DNA of 64,000 nt from an uncultured Clostridia bacterium (lineage in GTDB: Bacteria; Bacillota; Clostridia; TANB77; CAG-508), in contig CAKPSF010000002.1 in assembly GCA_934183305.1 (NCBI GenBank), positions 1 through 64,000 of the forward strand, written 5' to 3'. The translations under genes were made by a program, and so were the position numbers. Shown piece by piece: positions 55,637 through 64,000 of this stretch (the first letter of the stretch is position 1; each line of letters opens with the position of its first letter). The notes beneath the pieces are model-generated. The model was not told the DNA's origin. It saw only the letters and a list, made by a program, of their open reading frames with translations, and did no database searches.

Positions 55637-57581
55637 ATTTCTTATATTTATCTATTATTATTCCTAATGCTTTTGAAAAATCTTTAAGCATTACAATCTT
55701 AATACTATTTTCTTTTGCACTTGTATAATCATCCATTATTTGCTTAAATTGTTTTATATTTTTTATTTCTGGTTCAATTTTATCATGATATAATTGTTCT
55801 CTGTTTAGTAATTTTTCTTTTATTGTAACTATGTCCTCATTACTTGCACACGAAATTCTTTGGAACATCTGGAATGAGTCGTAATATTTAAATATTGGTA
55901 CATCCATACATTCTTTATCAAATTTCTCGTAAAATGTTTCCATTCTCATAGGTATACATTTAAATATCTCGTCTGCTTTTTCTTGGTACATTTTTTCTTT
56001 TAGTTTTGCATTCAATTGTTCAAAGTGTTTTAAAACTTCTTCCATATCTTGATTGTGTTCAATAAATGCAATCTGTTTTAATTCTTCTTCCATATTATCA
56101 CAATAGCTAGAAGTAAGTGAAGCAGCATTCATTCCATTAAAGAATAGAATTTTTATTGTTTTCATGTCATACTTTATTAAACCTTTTTTTATAAAATAGC
56201 TGAAATATCCAAATAATTTTACCATATCTACAAGGTCTATTTTTCCTGTTTTTAAATTATCTATTACTTCATCAATCACTCCATCAAATTCGTCATCTGG
56301 TATTTTCCAATACTCCTCTGTAAGTAACCTTTTATAACCTGGAAGTTTTGCTGTATCTACTGTATTTATAATTACATCCATGTTAGATTTAAATACCTTC
56401 ATATCGAAAATTCTTGTTCTTACATATATTTCAATAAATTTAAAGAATCTATATTCTGATTTGAAGTTATAATAATAGTTGTTATCAAATTCTTTAATAT
56501 AAAATTGTCTATTATCCATTAATACTCTTGAAGAAACAAGTATTGCTTTATATTCTTCATTATTGTTAATATTTATAAATTTTTCCTTAGTAACCTTTCC
56601 AGCTTTTATTTCGAAAGATACTGCAATTGTAAATATTAACATCGTTTGTAATACTCTATAATTTGTATTTGGATAATTTTTATTTACCATTTCATATATT
56701 TTTTTGAAATCATTTAAAGCGTGTTTTAAAATTCTTAAGTTTCGTGTTCCACTTTTATTGAATGTATTAATTATAAGGCGTGTATTTTCTCTTAAAAATC
56801 TTATAAGTTCTGTATTTCCTTCATATCGCATTAATAGTCCATTTATAATATAATTAAACTCTGGAGCATATTCAAAGGTTTCACCAATTAATTTTTCTTT
56901 TATTCTTTCATAGTCATTCGCTTTATCAAATACATATTCGATTTTATCTTGTATTTTTTCTACCATTGGTTTGTCAGATACTTTAGATAAATCACCTTCT
57001 TTATCCAATAAGTAAGTAGCAATAAAAGTTTTCATTTCTAGGTTACTACTTTTTAGCTTTGCTGAAAGTTCTTTTTCATTACAGATTATTATTGTTTTTA
57101 TATGATCATGTTCAACAAAATTATTTATATATCCCAAAATATCTATAACATCAACATTAGCTCTTTCTAAGTCATCAAAACAAAGTATTTTGTCATCTGT
57201 TGAAAAGAAATCGCTATAATCTATTCTATCTCCATTTTGAGTAACGCCAAAAAAGTTTGCCATATCAAGTCCAGTTTTTGCATATTCTGGTATTGTTGTT
57301 TGATTATGGTTATTCATGAATTTTTTCAAGTTTTTATCCATAAGTTGCGTAGTTTCAATAAATATTTTTTTACTTATTTCCTCAAGGTTAGAAATTCCAT
57401 ATAAAGACATATAAATTGTAGTATATTGTTTGCCATTTATATGCATATTTTCAATTCTATTTCTAATTTTATTATTCCAGAAATATGTCTTTCCGCTTCC
57501 CCATTCTCCATTTATCATTATTGCATAATCTGTATAATCTGACCTAATATAATCTAATATACTTTCAACTAAATCTTCCAC
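55632..57581 (-). CDS. KAP-family P-loop NTPase
   Basis: A 649-residue protein. Walker A is MINGEWGSGKTYFWNNKI near the N-terminus and Walker B is LCFDDLERANVDVIDILGYI at about residue 140. The long helical C-terminal half has no catalytic motif that I recognise. No membrane insertion is obvious. KAP proteins occur in mobile and defence contexts, but the role here is unknown. It lies 13 bases downstream of comFC. Confidence 0.8.
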   Translation of the reverse strand: MEDLVESILDYIRSDYTDYAIMINGEWGSGKTYFWNNKIRNRIENMHINGKQYTTIYMSLYGISNLEEISKKIFIETTQLMDKNLKKFMNNHNQTTIPEYAKTGLDMANFFGVTQNGDRIDYSDFFSTDDKILCFDDLERANVDVIDILGYINNFVEHDHIKTIIICNEKELSAKLKSSNLEMKTFIATYLLDKEGDLSKVSDKPMVEKIQDKIEYVFDKANDYERIKEKLIGETFEYAPEFNYIINGLLMRYEGNTELIRFLRENTRLIINTFNKSGTRNLRILKHALNDFKKIYEMVNKNYPNTNYRVLQTMLIFTIAVSFEIKAGKVTKEKFININNNEEYKAILVSSRVLMDNRQFYIKEFDNNYYYNFKSEYRFFKFIEIYVRTRIFDMKVFKSNMDVIINTVDTAKLPGYKRLLTEEYWKIPDDEFDGVIDEVIDNLKTGKIDLVDMVKLFGYFSYFIKKGLIKYDMKTIKILFFNGMNAASLTSSYCDNMEEELKQIAFIEHNQDMEEVLKHFEQLNAKLKEKMYQEKADEIFKCIPMRMETFYEKFDKECMDVPIFKYYDSFQMFQRISCASNEDIVTIKEKLLNREQLYHDKIEPEIKNIKQFKQIMDDYTSAKENSIKIVMLKDFSKALGIIIDKYKKF

Positions 57582-57594
57582 TTTATTTCTCCTT

Positions 57595-58266
57595 TTAATC
57601 TTTTGCTATTGTTAGAACATCAATATACTTTGGATTTGCCTTTTTCAAAATTTTAGCGCATTCATTTACAGTTGCACCCGTAGTATAAATATCATCTAAA
57701 ACCAAAACTTTTTTATCATATATTTTCTGTTCGTTTTTTAAATAATAAACATTATTAACATTTTTGTATCGTTCCTCTTTATTTTTACTACTTTGAGGCT
57801 TATTATTCTTTTTCTTTGTTAATATATTTTCAATATAATTAATATTACTAAAATTTTTCGCCAATTCCTTAGCAATTAATGCACTCTGATTATAGCCTCT
57901 TTTTATTTTTCTATTTTTATGTATAGGAACTGAAATAATTATATCATAACTTTTCAAAAATCTACAAGCTTTTTTATTTTTTATTATAAAATTCACAAAA
58001 GCTTTATAAATATATGGTTTTCCATTAAATTTATAATCTATTAATCTATTTTTTATTATTCCATCATATCTAAAAATATATAAATGTTTTTTAAAATTTC
58101 TATTTTTATAGTTATCTATTTTAAATTTTGAAATTTCTTTTAGTTTTAATTCACACTTTGGGCAAATATCGTCTTTGCATATTTTATCACAAATACCACA
58201 ACAATTTGGGTAGATTAAATTTAACGCATGATTAATAAACCATAGTATATTCACTACTATTTTCAC
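57595..58266 (-). CDS. comFC: ComF-family phosphoribosyltransferase-like protein
   Basis: The 223-residue protein has an N-terminal zinc ribbon (CCGICDKICKDDICPKC) and a phosphoribosyltransferase-type domain: RGYNQSALIAKELAK and the PRPP loop VLVLDDIYTTGATVNECAKIL. ComFC acts in DNA uptake for transformation. The start codon ATG 58266 lies just downstream of the toxin gene. Confidence 0.9.
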   Translation of the reverse strand: MKIVVNILWFINHALNLIYPNCCGICDKICKDDICPKCELKLKEISKFKIDNYKNRNFKKHLYIFRYDGIIKNRLIDYKFNGKPYIYKAFVNFIIKNKKACRFLKSYDIIISVPIHKNRKIKRGYNQSALIAKELAKNFSNINYIENILTKKKNNKPQSSKNKEERYKNVNNVYYLKNEQKIYDKKVLVLDDIYTTGATVNECAKILKKANPKYIDVLTIAKD

Positions 58267-58272
58267 TTCTTT

Positions 58273-58611
58273 CTATTTAGTTATTAAATATTTTTCGGAT
58301 TTTTCTTTTAGAATAAAATTGTTAAGATTTAAGTAATTCTGTTTTTCTGAAAAAACTCTTAAAATTATAATTTGATTATTTAATATCTTATAAATTATTA
58401 TATATTTTCCTGAAACAATTCTTCTATATTCACCTTTGGGATCTTTAAATGAATATAAGGTTTTATGTATTCTTGGCATATATGTTAAATTTCGAATATT
58501 ATCTACTATTATCTTATATAATTTTGTTTTATAATTATATTTTTCTATGTAATTAGCTAATCTTCTAATATCTCTTTTGGATTCCTTAGATAATTTAATT
58601 TTATAAGTCAA
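58273..58611 (-). CDS. RelE/ParE-type toxin
   Basis: A 112-residue protein with the RelE/ParE pattern (YKIKLSKESKRDIRRLANYI, GEYRRIVSGKYIIIYKI). It starts at TTG 58611, overlapping the antitoxin end by 11 bases, with the antitoxin's AGGAGG acting as its RBS. The C-terminal tail is longer than usual. Confidence 0.8.
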   Translation of the reverse strand: MTYKIKLSKESKRDIRRLANYIEKYNYKTKLYKIIVDNIRNLTYMPRIHKTLYSFKDPKGEYRRIVSGKYIIIYKILNNQIIILRVFSEKQNYLNLNNFILKEKSEKYLITK

Positions 58612-58726
58612 TATTGTAATCCCTCCTTAGTTCTTCTATAAATTCTTCCAATGGTGTAGTTTCTGGGTCTTTTTCAAATTCTTCAATTGCTTCATCTAAT
58701 ATTTTCGTTAAATATTCTTCTGACAT
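58601..58726 (-). CDS. Antitoxin of the RelE/ParE pair
   Basis: A 41-residue acidic peptide, MSEEYLTKILDEAIEEFEKD..., too short to be recognised by size alone. ATG 58726 follows GAGGTGG. The overlap with the toxin start and the helical acidic composition fit an antitoxin. Confidence 0.7.
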   Translation of the reverse strand: MSEEYLTKILDEAIEEFEKDPETTPLEEFIEELRRDYNIDL

Positions 58727-58815
58727 ATTACCACCTCTTTTTCATAATATATTATATTTTTGCTTCTAAGTCAATCAGTTGAATTGAAAAAAGTAGAAAA
58801 GTTTTCGACACTTTT

Positions 58816-61030
58816 CTACATATTGCTAAGTTTATATTCTAATCCTGTATTTCTTTTTTTGCTATCGTGGTTTGCTATCATTCTGTCTATTACATTTACT
58901 GGTCCAATAACTATTAAGAGTTTTTTGGCTCTTGTTATTGCTGTATATAGCAAATTACGTGTTAAAAGCATTGGAGCTGATGCAGTTATTGGAAGTATTA
59001 CAACATCAAATTCACTTCCTTGTGATTTGTGAACTGTTATTGCATATGCATGTTCAATTTGTTCTAAATCTTGGAACGAATACCAAGCATTTTTGTCGTC
59101 ATCATATAAGACTTGTAACTGTTTTTCTTCCTCATTTATATTAACTATTGTTCCAAATTCTCCATTAAAAATTCCACTACCATATTCAAATTTTTCTTTG
59201 TGCTTCTCCCAGTATATATCATAGTTATTTTTAACTTGCATTATTCTATCGCCTTGTCTGAATATTACATTACCAAAAGTTTTTTCTTTTTTGTCATCTG
59301 ATTTAGGATTTAGTTCTTGTTGTAGGCTTTTATTTAATTCTCTTGTTCCAATTGTTCCTTTTTTGCTTGGGGTTATTACTTGTATATTTTTAAAGAATTC
59401 ATCATCACCATATTTTTTTAACCTATCTTTTGATAAAGATAATATATTTTCTAGTATTTTATCTTGATTGTATTCATTAATGTAAAAAAAGTCGTCTTTT
59501 AAACCTTCATTTTTTTCATCTTTTAAAATAAAACCTTTTCCATTATTAACATTATGTGCATTTAGAATTATTTTGCTTAAAGCTGCTTGTCTAAATATTT
59601 TATCTAAACGAACAACAGAGAATTTATCTGAGGCTATTATGCTTTTTAAAACTGTTCCTGGTCCAACAGATGGTAATTGGTCTATATCTCCAACAAGTAC
59701 AAGCTTTGTTCCTAAATATACCGCTTTAACTAAATAATTCATTAAGAAAATATCTACCATAGACATTTCATCTACAATTATTACATCTGCATCTATTGGT
59801 GCAAATTCTTGCTCTACATCTTCTATTCCAAGTTCATCTTTTATTTTTCCAATTTCTAATAGCCTATGCAATGTTTTGGCTTCTTCTCCTGTTGCTTCTT
59901 CCATTCTTTTAGCAGCTCTCCCTGTTGGCGCACATAGAGCTACTTTTTTTCCTTTATTTTTATACAGTTCTAAAACTGTTTTTATTATTGTTGTTTTACC
60001 AGTTCCTGGTCCGTCCTGTTATAACACAAACATTGTTGTCATTTATTTGTTTTACAGCTTCAATTTGTTTATCTGATAATATTATGTCTGCTTTTTCTTC
60101 TAGCAATTTTAATTCTTTATCTATTTTAGAAACATGCTTAACATTTTGGGCTTTATTTAACAATACTAATCTTTCTGCAATATTCAACTCTGCTTTATAA
60201 TATTCATATAAATAAACCCATTCTATATCGTCTCTTTTTTCAATAACAATTTTTTCTTTTGCTCTTAAATTTATAAACTCACTTTCTATTAAATCTTCTG
60301 AAACATTTAATAGTTGTAACATAAATTCTATTAGATTTTGCTTTTGGACACAAGTATGTCCATTATTAGTTACCAATACCAATCCATATTTTATGCCATT
60401 AGTTATTCTTTCTGGATTTGAATAATCCATTCCTAAATCTAAAGCCATTTTATCTATTTGTTTAAAGTCTATTCCACGCACCAAGTCTACTAATATATAT
60501 GGATTTTCTTCTATTTTAGCAATTGTGTTCTCACCTATTTTTTTATATATTCCTTGTGCTGCACTTACTGGTATTTTAAATTTATCTAAAAATGATACCA
60601 ACTGCCATAATTCAAAACCTTCGTTAAAGCTCTCTGCCATTTCTAATGCTTTATTATTGCTTATTCCCTTTATTTCTGCAAGCCTTTGTGGTTCAAATTT
60701 AAATACTGAAATTGTTTCTTCTCCAAATTTCTTAATTATTTTATGTGCTGTACTTGGTCCAATTCCTTTTATACTTCCATTTGCTAAAAATCTCTCCAAT
60801 GCATCTAAAGTTTCCGGAACTATTTTTTCAAATGTTTCTATTTTAAATTGTCTTCCATATTCCTGATGCGTTACAAATTTTCCTTCAAGTTTAAGATTAT
60901 CTCCACTATTAACAAATGGTAGGTAACCTACCACTGTAAATACTTCTTCTAGTGTTTCTAAAGTTGCAATTGTATAACCATTTACTTCGTTTTTATATAT
61001 GATGTCTACTATCTCGCCTTTTAATTCCAT
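58816..61030 (-). CDS. recD2: RecD2-type helicase (RecD/TraA family), +1 shift at CGG
   Basis: A 5'-3' DNA helicase of repair. N-terminal half: OB/helix-hairpin domain (VFTVVGYLPFV, ANGSIKGIGPSTAHKIIKKFG). The frame breaks at codon 340, CGG (60011-60013), exactly in Walker A: skipping one base gives CVITGGPGTGKTT, where the zero frame gives TGRTRNW and a stop. The remaining part has DADVIIVDEMSMVD (Walker B), LVGDIDQLPSVGPG and the late HAYAITVHKSQGSEFDVV and LLYTAITRAKKLLIVIG. The total is 737 residues, typical for RecD2. Confidence 0.92.
60010..60013 (-). other. CGGA +1 recoding site in recD2
   Basis: The zero-frame context is ACA GGA CGG ACC AGG. Dropping the C gives ACA GGA GGA CCA GGA ACT GGT AAA, the invariant GGPGTGK of Walker A. 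No homopolymer is nearby. Confidence 0.85.
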
Positions 61031-61096
61031 TTTTTCCTCTTCTTATAAAATCTTCATTTATTATATATGTTTAAGAATAGAATTTCAAGTTATAAA

Positions 61097-62890
61097 CTAC
61101 TCTACTAATTTAAATGCAACTTTTCTTAAGTTTTTGTTTGCCTCTATTACTTGAACTGTAACTTTATCCCCCATTTTATATACTTTACCTGTATGTTCTC
61201 CAATTAGCTGTTTATGCATATCGTCATAATTAAAATATTCATTTCCTAAATTTTCAAATCTTATTAAACCTTCTACTGTGTTTGCAAGTTCTACAAACAA
61301 TCCAAAGTTTGTTACTCCGCTTACAATTCCGTCATAAACCTCACCAATTTTACTTTCCATATATTCGGTTTTCTTTAAGTCCACTGAATCTCTTTCTGCT
61401 TTTTGTGCTATTTTTTCTCTTTCAGATGATTTTTCTGCATAGCTTACTGCAAACTCGTTATGTTTTTCTTTGTATTCATCACTAACCATATAGTTGCAGT
61501 CTAAATATTTTGATATTATTCTATGGATATATAAATCTGGGTATCTTCTAATTGGTGATGTAAAGTGGCAATAATACTTACCTGCAATTCCAAAATGTCC
61601 TTTATTTTGTGCTTCATATCTTGCAACTTTTAAGGTTCTTAATATTAAATTTGATATAACTTTTTCTTCTTTTTTCCCTTTTATATCTTCTAGAATACTG
61701 CTAAAAGCTTTTGGGTGAATATTTTCTTTGCTACCTTTAATTTTATAACCAAAGTTATATAAAAATCTATTTAAATCAGTTATTTTTTCTTGATCTGGTG
61801 ACTCATGAACTCTATATATAAACGGTGCTTCTAACCAATAAAATTTTTCTGCAACAGTTTCGTTTGCTGTTAGCATAAATTGTTCTATTATAATATTAGA
61901 AAATTTTATTTCATATATTCCAACATCTATTGCTCTACCTTTTTTGTCTAATGTAATTTTGCTTTCTGGAATATCTAAGTCTAAGTATCCATTTTCTTTT
62001 CTTTTATTTTCAAGAATATGTGCAAGTTCTGCCATTAGTTTAAAATGATTAATATATGGCATATATTGTTTTAAATCTTCTTCTACTTCTTGTCCTTCTT
62101 CTAGATCTAGAAGTTTTTGAACGATGTTATAAGACATTCTTTTAGTTACTTTTATTACACCTTTTGTGATATCAGAAGATATTACATTTCCTTTTTTATC
62201 TATTTCCATTATAACTGATAATGTAAGTCTGTCTTTTCCTTCATTTAAACTACATATTCCATTTGATAATTCTTTAGGAAGCATTGGTATAACTTTATTT
62301 AGCATATATACACTTGTCCCTCTTGTAATAGCTTCTTTATCTAAAAAGCTTCCTTCTCTTACATAATGGCTTACATCTGCAATATGAACACTTAGTATGT
62401 ATGTGTTATCTTCTGTTTTTTTAACAGATACAGCATCATCTAAATCTTTTGCATCGTCTCCATCTATTGTAAATATTTCTTCGTTTCTAAAATCTTTTCT
62501 ATTATTGATTTCATCTAAAGAAATTTCTTTTTCTATTCTTTTAGCTTCATTTAATACAAATTCAGGAAATTCATATGGTAAGTTGTATTCTTTTATAATT
62601 GAAAGCATATCAACTCCAGCCACATTTACATTTCCTAAAATTTCTACTATTTTACCTTCTGGTTTTTTACCATCTATTTCTAGTTTAGTAATTTGAACAA
62701 CAACTTTATCGTTGCTTTTTGCTCCACTAAAATATTTTTTAGAAATAAATATATCTTTACTAACCTTTTTATTATCAGGCACAACAAAACCGAAGCTTTT
62801 ATTTTTAGTAAAAGTTCCTACAACAGTTTGATTTGTATTTTGTTCTTTATTATTTTTCATTAATTTTAAAATTCTTTTTTCGTTCTTCAT
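61097..62890 (-). CDS. rnr: Ribonuclease R
   Basis: A 3'-5' exoribonuclease. The 597-residue protein has a cold-shock domain near the start (VGTFTKNKSFGFVVPDNKK), the RNB catalytic domain (DGDDAKDLDDAVSVKK with catalytic Asp residues, HIADVSHYVREGSFLDKEA) and a C-terminal S1 domain (VYDGIVSGVTNFGLFVEL). It lacks the N-terminal helix-turn-helix of longer RNase R forms, hence its shorter length. It lies 63 bases downstream of secG. Confidence 0.93.
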   Translation of the reverse strand: MKNEKRILKLMKNNKEQNTNQTVVGTFTKNKSFGFVVPDNKKVSKDIFISKKYFSGAKSNDKVVVQITKLEIDGKKPEGKIVEILGNVNVAGVDMLSIIKEYNLPYEFPEFVLNEAKRIEKEISLDEINNRKDFRNEEIFTIDGDDAKDLDDAVSVKKTEDNTYILSVHIADVSHYVREGSFLDKEAITRGTSVYMLNKVIPMLPKELSNGICSLNEGKDRLTLSVIMEIDKKGNVISSDITKGVIKVTKRMSYNIVQKLLDLEEGQEVEEDLKQYMPYINHFKLMAELAHILENKRKENGYLDLDIPESKITLDKKGRAIDVGIYEIKFSNIIIEQFMLTANETVAEKFYWLEAPFIYRVHESPDQEKITDLNRFLYNFGYKIKGSKENIHPKAFSSILEDIKGKKEEKVISNLILRTLKVARYEAQNKGHFGIAGKYYCHFTSPIRRYPDLYIHRIISKYLDCNYMVSDEYKEKHNEFAVSYAEKSSEREKIAQKAERDSVDLKKTEYMESKIGEVYDGIVSGVTNFGLFVELANTVEGLIRFENLGNEYFNYDDMHKQLIGEHTGKVYKMGDKVTVQVIEANKNLRKVAFKLVE

Positions 62891-62910
62891 TTTCTCCTCT
62901 TTAATTCAAA

Positions 62911-62937
62911 AATAGAGCTATATTAGTTATAGCTCTA
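62911..62937 (-). terminator. Terminator after secG
   Basis: AGAGCTATA and TATAGCTCT form a hairpin followed by a T run; rnr starts just beyond it, so rnr may depend on readthrough. Confidence 0.8.
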
Positions 62938-62953
62938 CTCTTAATTATTTACA

Positions 62954-63205
62954 TTATGCTAAAGGATATACAAAGTTTAAAGCAATAGTTACAATTGCAA
63001 AAGCAATGCTCATAATTATTGTTAATCTTTTAACTCTACCTTCCTTAGTTCTACCTTTATTTTTATCTAAATAATTCTTTGCCCCAGCACCTGTAATTGT
63101 TCCAGATAATCCTTGATCATCGTTTTTTTGTATCATAACAAGTACTATAACAGCTAAAGCTAATATTATATCTACTACTATTAAAAATATCTTTAAGAAT
63201 TGCAT
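62954..63205 (-). CDS. secG: Preprotein translocase subunit SecG
   Basis: An 83-residue protein with two helices (FLKIFLIVVDIILALAVIVLVMIQ and LTIIMSIAFAIVTIALNFV) separated by the conserved GLSGTITGAG segment. It is part of the SecYEG channel. SecG-rnr order is common in Firmicutes. Confidence 0.92.
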   Translation of the reverse strand: MQFLKIFLIVVDIILALAVIVLVMIQKNDDQGLSGTITGAGAKNYLDKNKGRTKEGRVKRLTIIMSIAFAIVTIALNFVYPLA

Positions 63206-63308
63206 TTTAATTCCTCCCTAAGTTCTTTCTATTTAATTTTCAACTAACATATGATATTGTAACACATCTTTCGCATAAATGCAAATATTTTTTTCTTATT
63301 TAGCTTTA

Positions 63309-64000
63309 TCATTTAACAGAACTTATCTTAGCATATTTTTTTAATTTCTCATATACTAAATTATTTACTGTTCCTGCCGGAAAGTTTCCATTTTTATCTT
63401 TCTTACCTGCTGGTACGCCTGTTAGAATTTCAATTCCTTCTTCTATTGTTGAAATTGCATATATATGGAATTTTTTATTTTTTACAGCTTCTACCACTTC
63501 ATCTGATAAGTTTAGGTTCATAACATTTTGTATAGGTATCATTACGCCATGTGTTCCATCTAGCCCTCTCATTTTGCACACCTGATAAAAGCCTTCAATT
63601 TTAGCATTTACTCCACCTATTGGTTGTATTTCCCCTTTTTGGTTTACTGAACCTGTAACAGCAATTGCTTGATTTATCGGTAATTCTGACAAGCTTGATA
63701 GTAGTGCATATAGTTCTGTGCTTGAAGCACTATCTCCGTCTACGCCATTGTATAATTGTTCAAAGCATATACTTGCTGTTAATGAAAGCGGAATATCTTG
63801 AGCAAACATTTCTCCTAAATATCCACTTAATATAAGTACACCTTTTGAGTGTGTCGAACCTGAAAGTTCTACTTCTCTTTCTACGTTTATTATTCCAGAT
63901 TTTCCTGTATAAGTATTAGCAGTTATTTTAGCTGGTTTTCCAAAGGTATAATCTCCTATTGTCATTACTGTTAATCCATTTATTTGTCCAACTTTTTCCC
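63309..64000 (-). CDS. Lon-family (archaeal-type) protease, C-terminal part
   Basis: The gene runs off the right edge. The Ser-Lys dyad protease domain is present: GVDGDSASSTELYALLS holds the catalytic Ser, and IGGVNAKIEGFYQVCK the catalytic Lys. VGQINGLTVMTIGDYTFGKPAKITA is the conserved entry to the domain. No ATPase module is visible in the window. A LonB-like membrane-associated protease is possible. Confidence 0.88.
   Translation of the reverse strand, partial: EKVGQINGLTVMTIGDYTFGKPAKITANTYTGKSGIINVEREVELSGSTHSKGVLILSGYLGEMFAQDIPLSLTASICFEQLYNGVDGDSASSTELYALLSSLSELPINQAIAVTGSVNQKGEIQPIGGVNAKIEGFYQVCKMRGLDGTHGVMIPIQNVMNLNLSDEVVEAVKNKKFHIYAISTIEEGIEILTGVPAGKKDKNGNFPAGTVNNLVYEKLKKYAKISSVK

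Overview
The window is about 64 kb of very AT-rich DNA from a spore-forming member of the Clostridia, probably an uncultivated gut lineage (the lineage is inference). Spore genes seen: a GerA-type germinant receptor (2804-6909), the spoIIAA-spoIIAB-sigF-spoIID-spoIIQ cluster (42784-46152), an SspH-type small acid-soluble protein (39240) and spoVT (54974). No rRNA, tRNA or CRISPR array was found.

Layout. 1-7100 (mostly +): an acyl-CoA synthetase, a hemolysin III-type membrane protein, the germinant receptor and a 53-residue membrane protein. 7100-15350 (-): truB-fmt-def-priA, murD, a CMP-kinase-like protein and small proteins. 15433-17815 (+): a U32 peptidase. 17.8-34.2 kb (mostly -): a DUF2442/DUF4160 pair, mgtE, a radical SAM protein, asnS (+), a kinase-like protein, adhE, an ABC exporter pair, hsp20 behind a CIRCE-like operator, and a glycosyltransferase/gtrA/tmk/metG run. 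34.4-36.7 kb: a truncated reverse transcriptase beside a diversity-generating retroelement (DGR) target with a pilin-like N-terminus. 37-52.9 kb: glmM, uvrA, the spoIIA cluster, an NfeD/SPFH pair (+), and murB-queA-tgt followed by two membrane proteins. 53.1-54.4 kb: a second DGR target. 54.5-64 kb: a 125-bp inverted-repeat element, a small microsatellite-bearing gene, spoVT, a KAP NTPase, comFC, a toxin-antitoxin pair, recD2, rnr, secG and the end of a Lon-family protease.

Main observation. Five genes (acyl-CoA synthetase, gerKC, U32 peptidase, glmM, recD2) are each interrupted by a +1 shift. In all five the shift falls on an in-frame CGG codon followed by A or T, and dropping the C restores a glycine codon (GGA/GGT) and a full-length conserved protein. 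Reading through every other credible CDS by hand, I found no other in-frame CGG, although CGG is common in the other two frames of intact genes. This suggests that CGG is not read as arginine here and instead causes a +1 shift, so that CGGN behaves as a four-base glycine codon. The genes include glmM, normally essential, and the Walker A motif of recD2. Base-calling error must be excluded, but all five events having the same base, context and codon phase argues against random error.

Second themes. The two DGR targets, 17.8 kb apart, differ in 19 codons across a 41-codon variable region, and all 19 pairs keep the same third base, as adenine mutagenesis of an AAY-rich template would produce. 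The adjacent reverse transcriptase lacks its catalytic half and no template repeat is visible here. A duplicated small gene (window start and 54.8 kb) has a good promoter and RBS and a (CA)n tract of 13 versus 14 units inside its reading frame, which looks like phase variation.
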